A stretch of 64,000 nucleotides of DNA. Source: an uncultured Phocaeicola sp. (GTDB lineage: Bacteria > Bacteroidota > Bacteroidia > Bacteroidales > Bacteroidaceae). Positions within the stretch are counted from its first letter, which is position 1. Every line of letters begins with the position of its first letter. Positions 8,228-17,339 of this stretch are shown in pieces. A model generated the notes under the pieces. That model was not told the DNA's origin. It saw only the letters and a list, made by a program, of their open reading frames with translations, and did no database searches. The stretch is from the NCBI GenBank assembly GCA_944320845.1, contig CALUJA010000007.1, positions 62,001 to 126,000 of the forward strand. The letters run 5' to 3'. The position numbers were made by a program, and so were the translations under genes.

Positions 8228-10579
8228 TTATTCAGTCTTTATAATCTGGGCCGGATTGATACGCGCGGCCTTGTTCACCTGCCAGAACAGTGTGCCCAAC
8301 GATATCAGCGCTACCAAAGCAAAGGCAAAGATAAATATTCCCACGCCAATCGGAGCCTTTACCACAAAGTCTTCCGTGTAGCGGTAAATGATATACCACC
8401 CTAACGGAGCGGCCAAAGCGAACGATGTGACCAACACTTTCAGGTATTTGCCGCACAGCAAACGGTAAAGGTCGGGCAGACGCGCGCCGTTTACCTTACG
8501 GATAGCTATCTCGCGATACCGCTGGCGGATGTCGAACAAGGAGATGCCGAACAGACCAAGGCATGAAACCACGATTCCGATAAGGGCAAAAACGGAGTAG
8601 ACGGCGGCAACGCGGCGGTCTGACTCATACATTTCGTCCACCTTGTCCTTCAGCATGAAGTATTCGAACTCTTCAACGCCGTATATTTCCTTTTCTATTT
8701 TCCGCAGATAATCCAGCACCGCCTTCACTTTACCCGGCCGGACGGCCATCTGATAAAGGTCTCCGCTGCTGCTGTTGCTTACCTGATAAACGATAGGACG
8801 CACGCCGGCGCTGACATGTCCGTCATAATAATCCTCTATCACACCCACAATCGGATAGGAAGCATCGGACGAAACCCTCCTGTCGTAGTCGGAGACAAGG
8901 GTTTTCCCCTTGCAGGATTCATATCCCAAAGCCTTCAACGCCGCACGGTTCACCACAAAGCAATAGGAATAGTCTTCCCCGCTTTTCACTTCATCGGGCA
9001 ATCCGCCCTCTATGAACTTCAAATCATACAGGCGGAAGAAGTCGGCACCGGCATACCACAGATACATGGTGGCCGGTTCACCCTTGTCGTTATAGAACTT
9101 CATCTCATAATCGCCGGCGTGCATATAAGTGCGCTCTGAAGCCCAAACCTCAATATCCGGACAAGAGCTTACCAAAGCATCCATTTGCCTGACCCTGTTC
9201 TGACGCGCCTGGGCAGCTCCCGCTCGGTAGACAGAGTAATCCCGCGATTCGTTTATAAGCCGGGCCACGATAATGTCTTTCGTGCGGTAGCCGGGATTGG
9301 TATGAAGCATCCGGTCGAGCTGTCTGTTGAAGTAAAGCGCAAGCATTATCAGAAGAAACGAAAGGACATACTGCACAAACAGCAGGCCCGTACGCACGCG
9401 GACTGCCTTTCCCGAGCCGGCAAGCAGGCGGATACTGGTGACAGGAACAGAGCGTGTGCAGCTGCGGTAAGGATAAAGCGAAGCCACCAACGGAAGCAGA
9501 ACGAGCAATCCAAAAGTCAGCCACCAGTCGAAGCCGGTGTAAACGAAATGATGGCCGAAGAAACGCCCCACCGGAACGGAAGTCAGCTCGACAAATACCC
9601 AGGCCAGAATTTCGGCCAGTCCTATCAGCACCAGATTCTCCACATATATCTGCAGGAAAAGCCGCAGTCTTCCGGCTCCGAACACCTTGCGCAAACCGTA
9701 TTCCCTCGTGCGCTTCAGCATGAAAACCATGTAGAGATTGATGAAATTGAGCACTCCCGTAAGCAGAAGCAAGAGACAAACGCCCGCAAAGATACGGAGC
9801 TGCGAACGGTCGCCCCATACATAAATCTGTTCTTCATCGTATGTGCCCAGACCAGACCAGTAACAATCCCTCACGGAAATGAAGGAGAAACGGTAGCGGC
9901 GCGGGTCGGGAGTGCCGGGATTGACGGGCCGGGCATAGGCTCCGATTCTGTCCAAAGCTTCAATGTCCGCATTCGGAACGAACTTGAAATACTCGGAAGG
10001 CATCCGGTCCCATAGGGCGGACACGGCGGAAGACAGTACCATATCGAACTGAAGCGAGCGTTTATTCTCCGGTTCGGCAAGCACAGCCTTTATCGTAAAC
10101 TCCTTGCCGTTGGAAAAGCGAAAGACCTTGCCGACCGGATTCTCCTTTCCGAACACCCGGCGGGCACAGCTTTCCGTTATCAGTGCCGACTCGGGCGCGT
10201 CCAGCGTCAGTTCTCCCTGAACGGCCCGATAAGGGAAAAGCTTGAAATAGGCGCTGTCTGTCACGATTGCATTCACTCGATAGCGATGCCCGCCGCAGAC
10301 AAAAAAGTCGTTTTCAAGCGGCGTATAGACAACATGCTCCTCGACAAGCTTCGAATCAACCAGTACACTGTCCTGCTTCACGGAGAAAGCACCCAGATAA
10401 CGGTTTCCCTCCATCTCCACCTCCACGGCATAAACTCCGTTCCGGTCGACGCAATGACTGTCTACCGCAAGCTCGCGGTGGATATAACGCACCAGAACGA
10501 TGCAGCAGGCCAAGCTGAACGCCAGTCCCAACAGGTTAATCAGCGTGTACGACCGCACGGCATATTGCAAAGTCTTCAT
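8228..10579 (-). CDS. FtsX-like ABC permease (783 aa) with a 7-residue N-terminal deletion relative to its paralog
   Basis: The ATG at 10579 (MKTLQYAVRSYTLINLLGL) is preferred because it aligns with the paralog at 5845-8202; the in-frame TTG nine bases earlier is unlikely. Seven residues (FLLRARA in the paralog) are missing in frame between AVR and YT, shortening the basic cytoplasmic stretch before helix 1. The rest is intact: periplasmic MacB_PCD domain, middle helices with REYGLRKVFGAGR, C-terminal FtsX domain with RYREIAIRKVNGARL, and the tail ARINPAQIIKTE. It is the first permease gene after the adaptor gene in the operon. Confidence 0.92.
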   Translation of the reverse strand: MKTLQYAVRSYTLINLLGLAFSLACCIVLVRYIHRELAVDSHCVDRNGVYAVEVEMEGNRYLGAFSVKQDSVLVDSKLVEEHVVYTPLENDFFVCGGHRYRVNAIVTDSAYFKLFPYRAVQGELTLDAPESALITESCARRVFGKENPVGKVFRFSNGKEFTIKAVLAEPENKRSLQFDMVLSSAVSALWDRMPSEYFKFVPNADIEALDRIGAYARPVNPGTPDPRRYRFSFISVRDCYWSGLGTYDEEQIYVWGDRSQLRIFAGVCLLLLLTGVLNFINLYMVFMLKRTREYGLRKVFGAGRLRLFLQIYVENLVLIGLAEILAWVFVELTSVPVGRFFGHHFVYTGFDWWLTFGLLVLLPLVASLYPYRSCTRSVPVTSIRLLAGSGKAVRVRTGLLFVQYVLSFLLIMLALYFNRQLDRMLHTNPGYRTKDIIVARLINESRDYSVYRAGAAQARQNRVRQMDALVSSCPDIEVWASERTYMHAGDYEMKFYNDKGEPATMYLWYAGADFFRLYDLKFIEGGLPDEVKSGEDYSYCFVVNRAALKALGYESCKGKTLVSDYDRRVSSDASYPIVGVIEDYYDGHVSAGVRPIVYQVSNSSSGDLYQMAVRPGKVKAVLDYLRKIEKEIYGVEEFEYFMLKDKVDEMYESDRRVAAVYSVFALIGIVVSCLGLFGISLFDIRQRYREIAIRKVNGARLPDLYRLLCGKYLKVLVTSFALAAPLGWYIIYRYTEDFVVKAPIGVGIFIFAFALVALISLGTLFWQVNKAARINPAQIIKTE

Positions 10580-10646
10580 ATCAATCAAAAGTTTTTATCA
10601 TCCCAACCAAACCAATCTTTCTTTCCGGCAAGACAGACGGCCCGTC

Positions 10647-11894
10647 CTACAATACCAGTTCCTCCGCATCGCCAAAGGTATCATATCCCGTGGTAATAAC
10701 CCAATCGCCGGGCTGCAAACCTTCGGTTATCTCGTATTGCTGCGGATTTTGTCTGCCGATGACAAGAGGCACCCGCACGGCACGCGTCTTGTCTTTGTTC
10801 AGCTTGTAAATCCACTGCCCTCCTGTCTGCTGATAGAAATTGCCGCGTGGAATCACCACCGCCTGCTCAGGCTGTCCCAGTTCTATCTGCACCCGGAAAC
10901 TTTTTCCCAGGCGCACGTTCTCCGGCATATCGCCGGTAAACACCAGGTCGACCTCGAAAGCGCGGTCTTTCACCTCGGGGACCACTTTGGTCACACGCAG
11001 GGAAAAACGCTTTCCCTGATAGGTAATGGCCGCCGGAAGCCCGGTGGTAACACGGTCGATATAGTATTCGCTGAGCGAAGTGTGAATCTTAAACTGCGAC
11101 ATGACCTTTACTTCTGCAATATTCTCGCCTGCCGCCACCTGCTGTCCCGGAGTAACCTTGACGAAGCTCAGCTGTCCGTCGAGCGGAGCACGCACCACAA
11201 GGTCTTCCACCCGCCTTAAAGAACGCTCCAGCTTCTTGCGTTCCCGGTCGCGGTCGTTGCGAAGCAGCTCTTTTCGTATGACCGTCATCGCCGAATCACT
11301 GCGCAGGCTCTGCATCTTCAGGCGTGTGGATTCCGTCTTGTACTTATATTCGTCGGCCGACACTTCGAGCTGGGCCTTGCTCCGTATGCCCATCTTGTAT
11401 TCTTCCTCCTCCAGCGCAAAGCTTTTCCGTATCTTGTCCAGCTCGTAAGCGGCTTCCAAGGTCTGCTGCTTCAGCGTAAGGCTTTTCTGCTCCATCTCTA
11501 TCTCCTTTTCCTGGTAGGAAATGCGCTGTTTCTCCCACTCGTCGCGCTGGTCCTCTATTTCCCGCATCAGGTTCGGATTGGCAAGCGTAAGGATGGTATC
11601 TCCCTTTTTCATCAGACTGCCTTCCTCCGCCACAATCCGCTCTACATTCCCCGCCTCGCGCGTATTGACAATCAGCGTAAGGATAGGCTGGACCACTCCT
11701 TCCACATCAACGTATTCCATGAAATCGGCATGACGCACCTCGGCCACCTGCACCACATCGAGGTCAATGCGCAACCGGCGCGGGCCGGCGGCAAGTATCA
11801 TCACATAAACTATCCCGGCAAGCAAGGCCGTTCCTCCCGCCAGATAATAGCGGTAACGGATGTACCAGGGCTTCTTCTCCAACTTTATATCCAT
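10647..11894 (-). CDS. HlyD/MacA-like periplasmic adaptor (membrane fusion protein)
   Basis: This 415-residue protein has one N-terminal membrane anchor (about 17-37), a first lipoyl half with VNTREAGNVERIVAEEGSLMKKGD (shown in part here by EAGNVERIVAEEGSL, about 75-95), a long charged coiled coil (about 110-225), a second lipoyl half with VVRAPLDGQLSFVKV, and a beta-barrel/membrane-proximal end. It should bridge the inner-membrane FtsX permeases to the TolC-like channel. The ATG at 11894 (MDIKLEKKPWYIRYRYY) was chosen because the longer frame runs back into the end of the TolC-like gene; this leaves a 26-bp gap to that gene. Confidence 0.93.
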   Translation of the reverse strand: MDIKLEKKPWYIRYRYYLAGGTALLAGIVYVMILAAGPRRLRIDLDVVQVAEVRHADFMEYVDVEGVVQPILTLIVNTREAGNVERIVAEEGSLMKKGDTILTLANPNLMREIEDQRDEWEKQRISYQEKEIEMEQKSLTLKQQTLEAAYELDKIRKSFALEEEEYKMGIRSKAQLEVSADEYKYKTESTRLKMQSLRSDSAMTVIRKELLRNDRDRERKKLERSLRRVEDLVVRAPLDGQLSFVKVTPGQQVAAGENIAEVKVMSQFKIHTSLSEYYIDRVTTGLPAAITYQGKRFSLRVTKVVPEVKDRAFEVDLVFTGDMPENVRLGKSFRVQIELGQPEQAVVIPRGNFYQQTGGQWIYKLNKDKTRAVRVPLVIGRQNPQQYEITEGLQPGDWVITTGYDTFGDAEELVL

Positions 11895-11920
11895 AATGCT
11901 CTTTCTTGTTTTTTTCTGAT

Positions 11921-13402
11921 TTATATTTCGGGTAAGGTTTCGCTTAGCGGACAGTTCATCCGGAAGTCGTATTGCGTCATACTGCGCAGGCCGTAATAGA
12001 GAGTCCAATAGGTTTTCAGGGCTTCGATATGGTTGCGCCGCGCGGTATCCTTTTCGGTCGTCGCCGCATTCAGGTCGAGAATGGTCGACTTGCCCATCAG
12101 ATACAGGCGGCGGGCCACATCATACCGTCTTTCCGCCGTTTCATCTGTCTTTGCCGCAACATCCACCTGCCGCGCCTGAAGGTTAAACTGCCTTACCATC
12201 TTGCGCACATTCAACTCAAAGTCGGTCAGTCCCTGCTCTACCTGCGTATCCACCAGCTTTATGTTCGACTTCGCCACCCGCACCTGTCCTTTCCCGCGCC
12301 CCCAGTCCAGTATGGGAATCACGACAGACAGGCTCACATACTGCTGGTCCAAAGGGTCGCGGTAAGAAGCACGCAGGTCGTTTGCCGTCTGCGACAGGCC
12401 AAACTGCACGTAAAGGTCGGCCTTCAGCCCGCGATTGGCACGGGCTGAAGCCAGTTGGCTACGGCTTTCCAGCTTCATTCGCTGATACATCTCGATGTCC
12501 GGACTGTTGGCATACGCACGTTCCAAGGCCATATCGAGCGGAACCTCAAAGGCAACCACGCTATCGGCAGGCAAAACCTCGATAGTCTCGTCCTCGCGGA
12601 TGCCCAGGAAAGAGCGGAAGGTCAGCATGGCATCTTCCACCTCAATGCGGGCCTTCATCATATTCGTTTCTTCATTCAGCTTGTTGACCTCCAGCTGAAG
12701 CATTTCGTTTTCCGTGATGCTGCCAATGTTATACCGCCCGCGGGCATAACGGTAAAGGGTATCGGCCGAAGCGTAGTTTGAACGGGCTATGTCTAAATTC
12801 GCCTGCGCCGTAGCCAGGTCGAAGAACAGTTCGCAAGCCCTCGATGCGATAAGCTCAAGCGTTTCTGCATAAGCCTTCTTCGCTTCCCGAAAGCGCACCG
12901 GCTCGATACGGCGGTCCCACTTCAGGGAATTGTAGCCGAAAAGCGACTGCTGGTATCCGATGGTAACGGGCTGTGTATTGTATGCTTCGGTATGGTCGCT
13001 GAATTCATCCATCCGTTGCGCCGAAGTCTCTACAAAAAGACTGCCGCCCGTAAACCAGATATTCTGGCTTACAGACAGGCTCAAGTCGGTGCTCAACTGG
13101 TTCTGACGGAGGAAAAGCTCCGTTCCGTCGGGCTGGGTCACCCGGTTAATCTGCCGGTTCAGGTAAGGCGTCGCCGTCAGATTGACGGAAGGCAGGTAAT
13201 TGGCGCGGAAAGAGCGGTAGCTCCAATACGCCGAGCGGTAAGTATGTTCCGCCGCCTGCGCTTCGGGAGAATGCGCCTGTGCCAGACCGATGGCCTGCTG
13301 CAAGGTAAGCCGACGCGTTTCCTCCTGCCCTATCGCGCGAAAGGAAAGGCAAACAAAAATTATAAGCATCACAAATCTCATAGCGTCTTGCAATAAATTC
13401 AT
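11921..13402 (-). CDS. TolC-family outer membrane efflux protein
   Basis: First gene of the exporter operon. The ATG at 13402 follows an excellent ribosome binding site (AAGGAGA, 5 nt spacing) and starts a signal peptide (MRFVMLIIFVCLSFRAIGQ); ATG 13381 is an alternative. The 493-residue product shows the repeated OEP pattern: LTLQQAIGLAQAHSPEAQAAE near the N-terminus and SLSVVIPILDWGRGKGQVRVAK in the second half, with long amphipathic helices between. TolC proteins form trimeric outer-membrane channels that dock onto adaptors such as the HlyD-like product downstream. Transcription should start from the sigma-54-type promoter just upstream. Confidence 0.93.
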   Translation of the reverse strand: MNLLQDAMRFVMLIIFVCLSFRAIGQEETRRLTLQQAIGLAQAHSPEAQAAEHTYRSAYWSYRSFRANYLPSVNLTATPYLNRQINRVTQPDGTELFLRQNQLSTDLSLSVSQNIWFTGGSLFVETSAQRMDEFSDHTEAYNTQPVTIGYQQSLFGYNSLKWDRRIEPVRFREAKKAYAETLELIASRACELFFDLATAQANLDIARSNYASADTLYRYARGRYNIGSITENEMLQLEVNKLNEETNMMKARIEVEDAMLTFRSFLGIREDETIEVLPADSVVAFEVPLDMALERAYANSPDIEMYQRMKLESRSQLASARANRGLKADLYVQFGLSQTANDLRASYRDPLDQQYVSLSVVIPILDWGRGKGQVRVAKSNIKLVDTQVEQGLTDFELNVRKMVRQFNLQARQVDVAAKTDETAERRYDVARRLYLMGKSTILDLNAATTEKDTARRNHIEALKTYWTLYYGLRSMTQYDFRMNCPLSETLPEI

Positions 13403-13434
13403 ATTCTCCTTACAATAAATTCCGCTGATACTTG

Positions 13435-13451
13435 TCCAAAAATCGTGCCAA
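13435..13451 (-). promoter_or_regulatory. sigma-54 (-24/-12) promoter of the exporter operon
   Basis: The minus strand reads TTGGCACGATTTTTGGA. It matches the sigma-54 consensus TTGGCACRNNNNTTGCW at every defined position except the -12 C, which is G; the GG and -12 G are separated by the required 10 nt. Initiation about 12 nt downstream would give a leader of roughly 20 nt that contains the AAGGAGA ribosome binding site of the TolC-like gene. An NtrC-type activator gene lies divergently next to it. Confidence 0.8.
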
Positions 13452-13505
13452 AAGGGCAACTCACTGTCTTTCCATGCGTTACCACAAAAGAGACCGTGCA
13501 AACCA

Positions 13506-13541
13506 TGTGCGAATACGCACAAAAATCGTGCGTACACGCAC
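13506..13541. promoter_or_regulatory. Tandem inverted-repeat sites, probable enhancer for the NtrC-type activator
   Basis: Two dyads with the same design: TGTGCG-AATA-CGCACA (13506-13521) and GTGCG-TACA-CGCAC (13528-13541). Their centres are 21 bp apart, two helical turns, so activator dimers would sit on one face of the DNA. They lie about 80-110 bp upstream of the predicted sigma-54 start, the usual position of an upstream activating sequence. They also lie just upstream of the activator's own promoter, so autoregulation is possible. Confidence 0.7.
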
Positions 13542-13564
13542 ATACAACACAAGCAGATTTGGTT

Positions 13565-13573
13565 TATCTTTGC
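13565..13573 (+). promoter_or_regulatory. Probable -7 element of the activator/kinase operon
   Basis: TATCTTTGC fits the Bacteroidetes -7 consensus TAnnTTTG and lies 27 bp before the ATG at 13601. No clear -33 TTTG is present at the usual 19-20 nt spacing, so basal strength may be low or depend on a bound factor. Confidence 0.5.
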
Positions 13574-13600
13574 AGAAATCCTAATCATCACGCCGATACA

Positions 13601-14971
13601 ATGGAACAAAAAGGGAAAATACTCATCATAGACGACAACGAAGATGTGCTCTTCGCCCTCAACCTCCTGCTCGAACCCTACGCCGAAAAGGTCAAGGTAA
13701 CGACACAGCCCTCACGAATCGAACATTTCATGACGACCTTCAAGCCGGATGTCGTATTGCTCGACATGAATTTCCGCCGCGATGCCATCAGCGGACAAGA
13801 GGGTTTCGACAGTCTGAAACAGATACTCGACATCGACCCGCAGGCGGTAGTGGTCTTCATGACGGCATACGCCGACACCGACAAGGCCGTAAGGGCCATC
13901 AAGGCAGGCGCTACGGATTTTGTGTCAAAGCCGTGGGAAAAGGAGAAACTGCTCGCCACGCTGTCGTCGGCCGTGAAGCTGAGCCAGTCGCGCAAAGAAG
14001 TGGGACGACTGCAAGAGCAGGTGCTCGCACTGAAAGGAGACGACGAGAGTGCCCCCGAACTAATCGGCGACTCGCCGGCCATGAAAAAGGTGAAAGACAC
14101 CATCTACAAGCTTTCAGACACGGATGCCAACATCCTTATATCAGGAGAAAACGGAACGGGGAAAGACCTCGTGGCCCGGATGTTGAAGCACTATTCTCCC
14201 CGGAAGAACGAGCCGTTTGTCACCATTGACTTGGGAAGCATCCCCGAACAGCTTTTCGAAAGCGAGCTTTTCGGGTATGAAAAGGGGGCTTTCACCGATG
14301 CGCGCAAGGCGAAGCCGGGACGTATGGAAGTGGCGTCGGGAGGAACGCTTTTTCTGGACGAAATCGGGAACCTGTCTTTGCCCATGCAGGCCAAGCTGCT
14401 GACCGCCATCGAAAAACGGAAAATCGTAAGGCTCGGTGCGGTAGACCCGATAAATATCGATGTGCGGCTGATATGTGCCACCAATTCCGACCTGAGAAAA
14501 AAGGTTGACGACGGGGATTTCAGGCAGGATTTGCTTTACCGCATCAACACCATCGAGCTGCATATCCCGCCGCTGCGCGAACGGGGGGAAGACATTGTCC
14601 TGCTGGCCGAACATTTCCTGAGTCTCTACGACCGGAAATACAAGAAAGAGATACGCGGACTGACGCGCGAAGCCAAGACCAAGCTGATGAAATATGCATG
14701 GCCCGGGAATGTACGCGAACTGCAACACACGATGGAGCGGGCTGTAATCTTGAGCGGAAACTCGATGCTGCGGCCCGATGACTTTCTTTTCCCGTCGGCA
14801 CGAGGCGAAAGGGCGGAGGAAACGGACGAAGAACTGAACTTAGAGAAACTGGAACGAAAGACCGTGGAACGGGCACTGCGCATAAGCGGGGGAAACATGA
14901 GCCGTGCAGCCGAACTCTTGGGCATCACGCGCTTTACCCTCTATCGCAAACTTGAAAAACTCGGCTTATGA
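13601..14971 (+). CDS. Sigma-54-dependent response regulator, NtrC/AtoC type
   Basis: This 456-residue protein has a receiver domain (IIDDNED near the N-terminus, phospho-acceptor Asp55 in VVLLDMNF, conserved Lys110), a AAA+ domain (Walker A GENGTGKD, Walker B GGTLFLDEIG, sigma-54 contact loop GAFTDA in place of GAFTGA, arginine fingers in LLYRIN and LRER), and a C-terminal Fis-type helix-turn-helix (GNMSRAAELLGITRFTLYRKL). It remodels sigma-54 polymerase to open promoters. The ATG at 13601 is used because the upstream frame lacks a good start and overlaps the control region. The stop overlaps the kinase start by 4 bp. The target is probably the divergent exporter operon. Confidence 0.95.
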   Translation: MEQKGKILIIDDNEDVLFALNLLLEPYAEKVKVTTQPSRIEHFMTTFKPDVVLLDMNFRRDAISGQEGFDSLKQILDIDPQAVVVFMTAYADTDKAVRAIKAGATDFVSKPWEKEKLLATLSSAVKLSQSRKEVGRLQEQVLALKGDDESAPELIGDSPAMKKVKDTIYKLSDTDANILISGENGTGKDLVARMLKHYSPRKNEPFVTIDLGSIPEQLFESELFGYEKGAFTDARKAKPGRMEVASGGTLFLDEIGNLSLPMQAKLLTAIEKRKIVRLGAVDPINIDVRLICATNSDLRKKVDDGDFRQDLLYRINTIELHIPPLRERGEDIVLLAEHFLSLYDRKYKKEIRGLTREAKTKLMKYAWPGNVRELQHTMERAVILSGNSMLRPDDFLFPSARGERAEETDEELNLEKLERKTVERALRISGGNMSRAAELLGITRFTLYRKLEKLGL

Positions 14972-16251
14972 AAACTTATATATACTGTCTGGCCACACAC
15001 ATTGCCGGCATCCTGCTGCTGACGGCAGGGGGTATCTTTTCTTACCTGCACCATCTGGTGTTCTGCACGGCAGCAGCCACCCTGCTGATTGTAGGACTAA
15101 GCTTCAGCCTTTACCGCATCCAGATGCGGCAGATAGAGATGATGCGCCGCATTGTAGAGTGCATGAAGCGCGGCGACCTTACCCTAACCGCCCATTCCCC
15201 GTTCAGAGACCGCGTCATGCAGGAGCTGGCGACAGATTTGTCCGCCGTACTGGCCGACTTGCGCCATAAGCTGCTTGATGAAGAAATCAAGCTGCAATAT
15301 TACGAGAACCTGCTGGACAAAGTGGACACGGCGGTAATCGTAATAGACAAGCAGGGGCATGCCGAATGGATGAACAAGGCAGCCCGGCAGCTTACGGGGG
15401 AAAGCAACCAGTTGCCCGACGAAATCATGACGGCCCTTCGCGAACGCCATCAGGTAGCAAGGCTGGTATGCGGACAGACTACCCTCGACCTTGTCCCGAC
15501 TGCCACCCTTATCCACCTGCAGCGGCGCGAACGATGGATTGTGTCACTGAAAAACATCCATTCCGCCCTGGAACATACAGAGATGGAAGCCTGGCAAAAA
15601 CTTATACGCGTACTTACCCACGAAATCATGAACTCCATCACCCCGATTATCTCGCTCGCCGAAACCTTAAGCGAGCGCAGTAAAGACCATCCGAACGACG
15701 AACGGATGCAGACGCACGTGCAACAGGGGCTTCAGGTCATATACCGCCGCAGCAAGGGCCTGCTGGAATTTGTGGAAAACTATAGAAAACTGACGCGGAT
15801 TGCCCCTCCGGAAAAGACTACATTCCTTGTCAGGCAGTTTTTTGCCGACCTGCAGCGGCTGCATGCAGACCCAAGCTTCCGTTTCTCCCTGCCCGACGAA
15901 CAGCTGGCCTTGTATGCCGACCGCACCCAACTGGAGCAGGTGTTCATCAACCTGCTGAAAAATGCAAAAGAAGCCTGCACCGGCACCGAACGGCCCTGCA
16001 TCGAAACCACCGTGTCCGCTTCGGCGGAAATGATGACCTTTACGGTAACAGACAACGGAGAGGGCATGCTGCCCGAAGTGACGGAGCGTATTTTCGTCCC
16101 CTTCTTTACCACCAAGCCAAACGGCTCAGGAATCGGACTCAGCCTGTGCAAGCAAATCATCTCTCTGCATGGCGGACAGATAGCCGTGCAGTCGGAACCC
16201 GGAAAAGGAAGCAGGTTCATCATCACCCTGCCCAAACCCAACAGAAACTAA
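14968..16251 (+). CDS. Sensor histidine kinase paired with the sigma-54 activator
   Basis: This 427-residue kinase has two N-terminal membrane helices (about 5-25 and 30-48) with almost no periplasmic loop, so it may sense the membrane itself or an intracellular cue. A PAS-like segment follows (YYENLLDKVDTAVIVIDKQGHAEWMN is the region, about 112-137). The HisKA motif LTHEIMNSITPI carries the phosphorylated His. The HATPase domain has N-box NLLKNAKEA, G1 DNGEGM, F-box FFTTK and G2 GSGIGLSL. It is translationally coupled to the activator through an ATGA overlap and is expected to phosphorylate Asp55 of that protein. Confidence 0.95.
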   Translation: MKTYIYCLATHIAGILLLTAGGIFSYLHHLVFCTAAATLLIVGLSFSLYRIQMRQIEMMRRIVECMKRGDLTLTAHSPFRDRVMQELATDLSAVLADLRHKLLDEEIKLQYYENLLDKVDTAVIVIDKQGHAEWMNKAARQLTGESNQLPDEIMTALRERHQVARLVCGQTTLDLVPTATLIHLQRRERWIVSLKNIHSALEHTEMEAWQKLIRVLTHEIMNSITPIISLAETLSERSKDHPNDERMQTHVQQGLQVIYRRSKGLLEFVENYRKLTRIAPPEKTTFLVRQFFADLQRLHADPSFRFSLPDEQLALYADRTQLEQVFINLLKNAKEACTGTERPCIETTVSASAEMMTFTVTDNGEGMLPEVTERIFVPFFTTKPNGSGIGLSLCKQIISLHGGQIAVQSEPGKGSRFIITLPKPNRN

Positions 16252-16414
16252 TGCAGGGGAAAAAATATCTCCCTTCCTGAGAAAAGACAGCGTCTGCCTG
16301 CAAGAAAAGAAAATATTGCCGCACAAGAAAACCGCATCATACGGCCTGTCCCGGCCAGACTGCCGGCTGTGGGCACTCCGGCCTTGTCCGGCAAGCGGCT
16401 TCTTCGAGGACATC

Positions 16415-17119
16415 CTACATCAGGCCGCCTTCATGCAGAATGGAGCTTTGGGCCAAATAGTCGGGAGCCTCGGCATAGATATACATTACACTGCCTCCCT
16501 TGATGGCATCGATAATGGAACGGGAAAGTTTGGGAGGCAGGGCCGGACAGCCGAAACTCCTCCCCAGACGCCCGCCGCCGGCAACAACCGACGGGTCGGC
16601 ATAGGCGGCTCCGTGAACCACTATGGCACGCTCGCGGGCCCGGTCGTTTATCCCCTTCTCCAGCCCGTCAAGAATCAGTGAATAGCCGTTCTTTCCCTGA
16701 TAGGTCGAGGCGGTCAGATAAAATCCCAACGAACTCTTGTAGGAGCCGCATTCGTTGGAAAAAGAGGTGGCATAGTTGCCTCCGCTGTTTTTGCCGTGGG
16801 CCACGACCGAAGAAAAAAGCATCTTGCGCTTTTTCATGTCGAACACATAGAGACGCTCCTCGGTGGAAGGCTTCGAAAAGTCTATCAGTGTAAGCACATC
16901 CCGCTTGCGGCCTCTAATCTTTCCATATCCCTCTACAGCCTGGCGAAAAGCCTTCCAGTTGACAACCCCCTCCAACTGCATGGAACGGTATAGCCGGGCT
17001 GTCTCATCCTCTTCAGCAACGGCCAAGGACAACAGACCGGAAGACACAAAGACACCTCCCGTAACGAAAGCCGTACAGGGGGCAAGCAGGAACATCACAA
17101 GGAGCAAAATGCGTTTCAT
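16415..17119 (-). CDS. Secreted murein L,D-transpeptidase catalytic domain protein (YkuD_2 type)
   Basis: This 234-residue protein begins with a signal peptide (MKRILLLVMFLLAPCTAFV). The catalytic region contains AIVVHGAAYADPS and GRSFGCPALP, matching the HxG...SxGC pattern of L,D-transpeptidases with the nucleophilic Cys in FGC. Family members cross-link or trim peptidoglycan in the periplasm; the exact reaction cannot be told from sequence. It stands alone, convergent with the sensor kinase gene. A TAACTTTG -7-like element lies on the minus strand at 17152-17145, about 26 bp before the start. Confidence 0.85.
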   Translation of the reverse strand: MKRILLLVMFLLAPCTAFVTGGVFVSSGLLSLAVAEEDETARLYRSMQLEGVVNWKAFRQAVEGYGKIRGRKRDVLTLIDFSKPSTEERLYVFDMKKRKMLFSSVVAHGKNSGGNYATSFSNECGSYKSSLGFYLTASTYQGKNGYSLILDGLEKGINDRARERAIVVHGAAYADPSVVAGGGRLGRSFGCPALPPKLSRSIIDAIKGGSVMYIYAEAPDYLAQSSILHEGGLM

Positions 17120-17339
17120 AAGCCAAAAAAGGAAATAACGGCGGCAAAGTTAGAAATAAAAAACGAAAAACGCATCCTAGACAAGGGTGATAATCAGTTT
17201 ATTTAATGCAAAACTCCTGCAAGACTCTTCCTGCCGCATCTTTTCCGCCCGCCGCCAGACATCTGCATCGGGGATTTCAAACCTTGCCTGCCCATCCCCG
17301 CATCACGCAACAGAGTCCGGCTCTTCGGAACCCCCATCC

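Noticed and set aside
16252..16414. GC-rich inverted repeats (GGCC and GCCGG types) between the convergent kinase and transpeptidase genes
   Set aside because: Stems are short, overlapping and lack T-runs, so no specific terminator can be supported.
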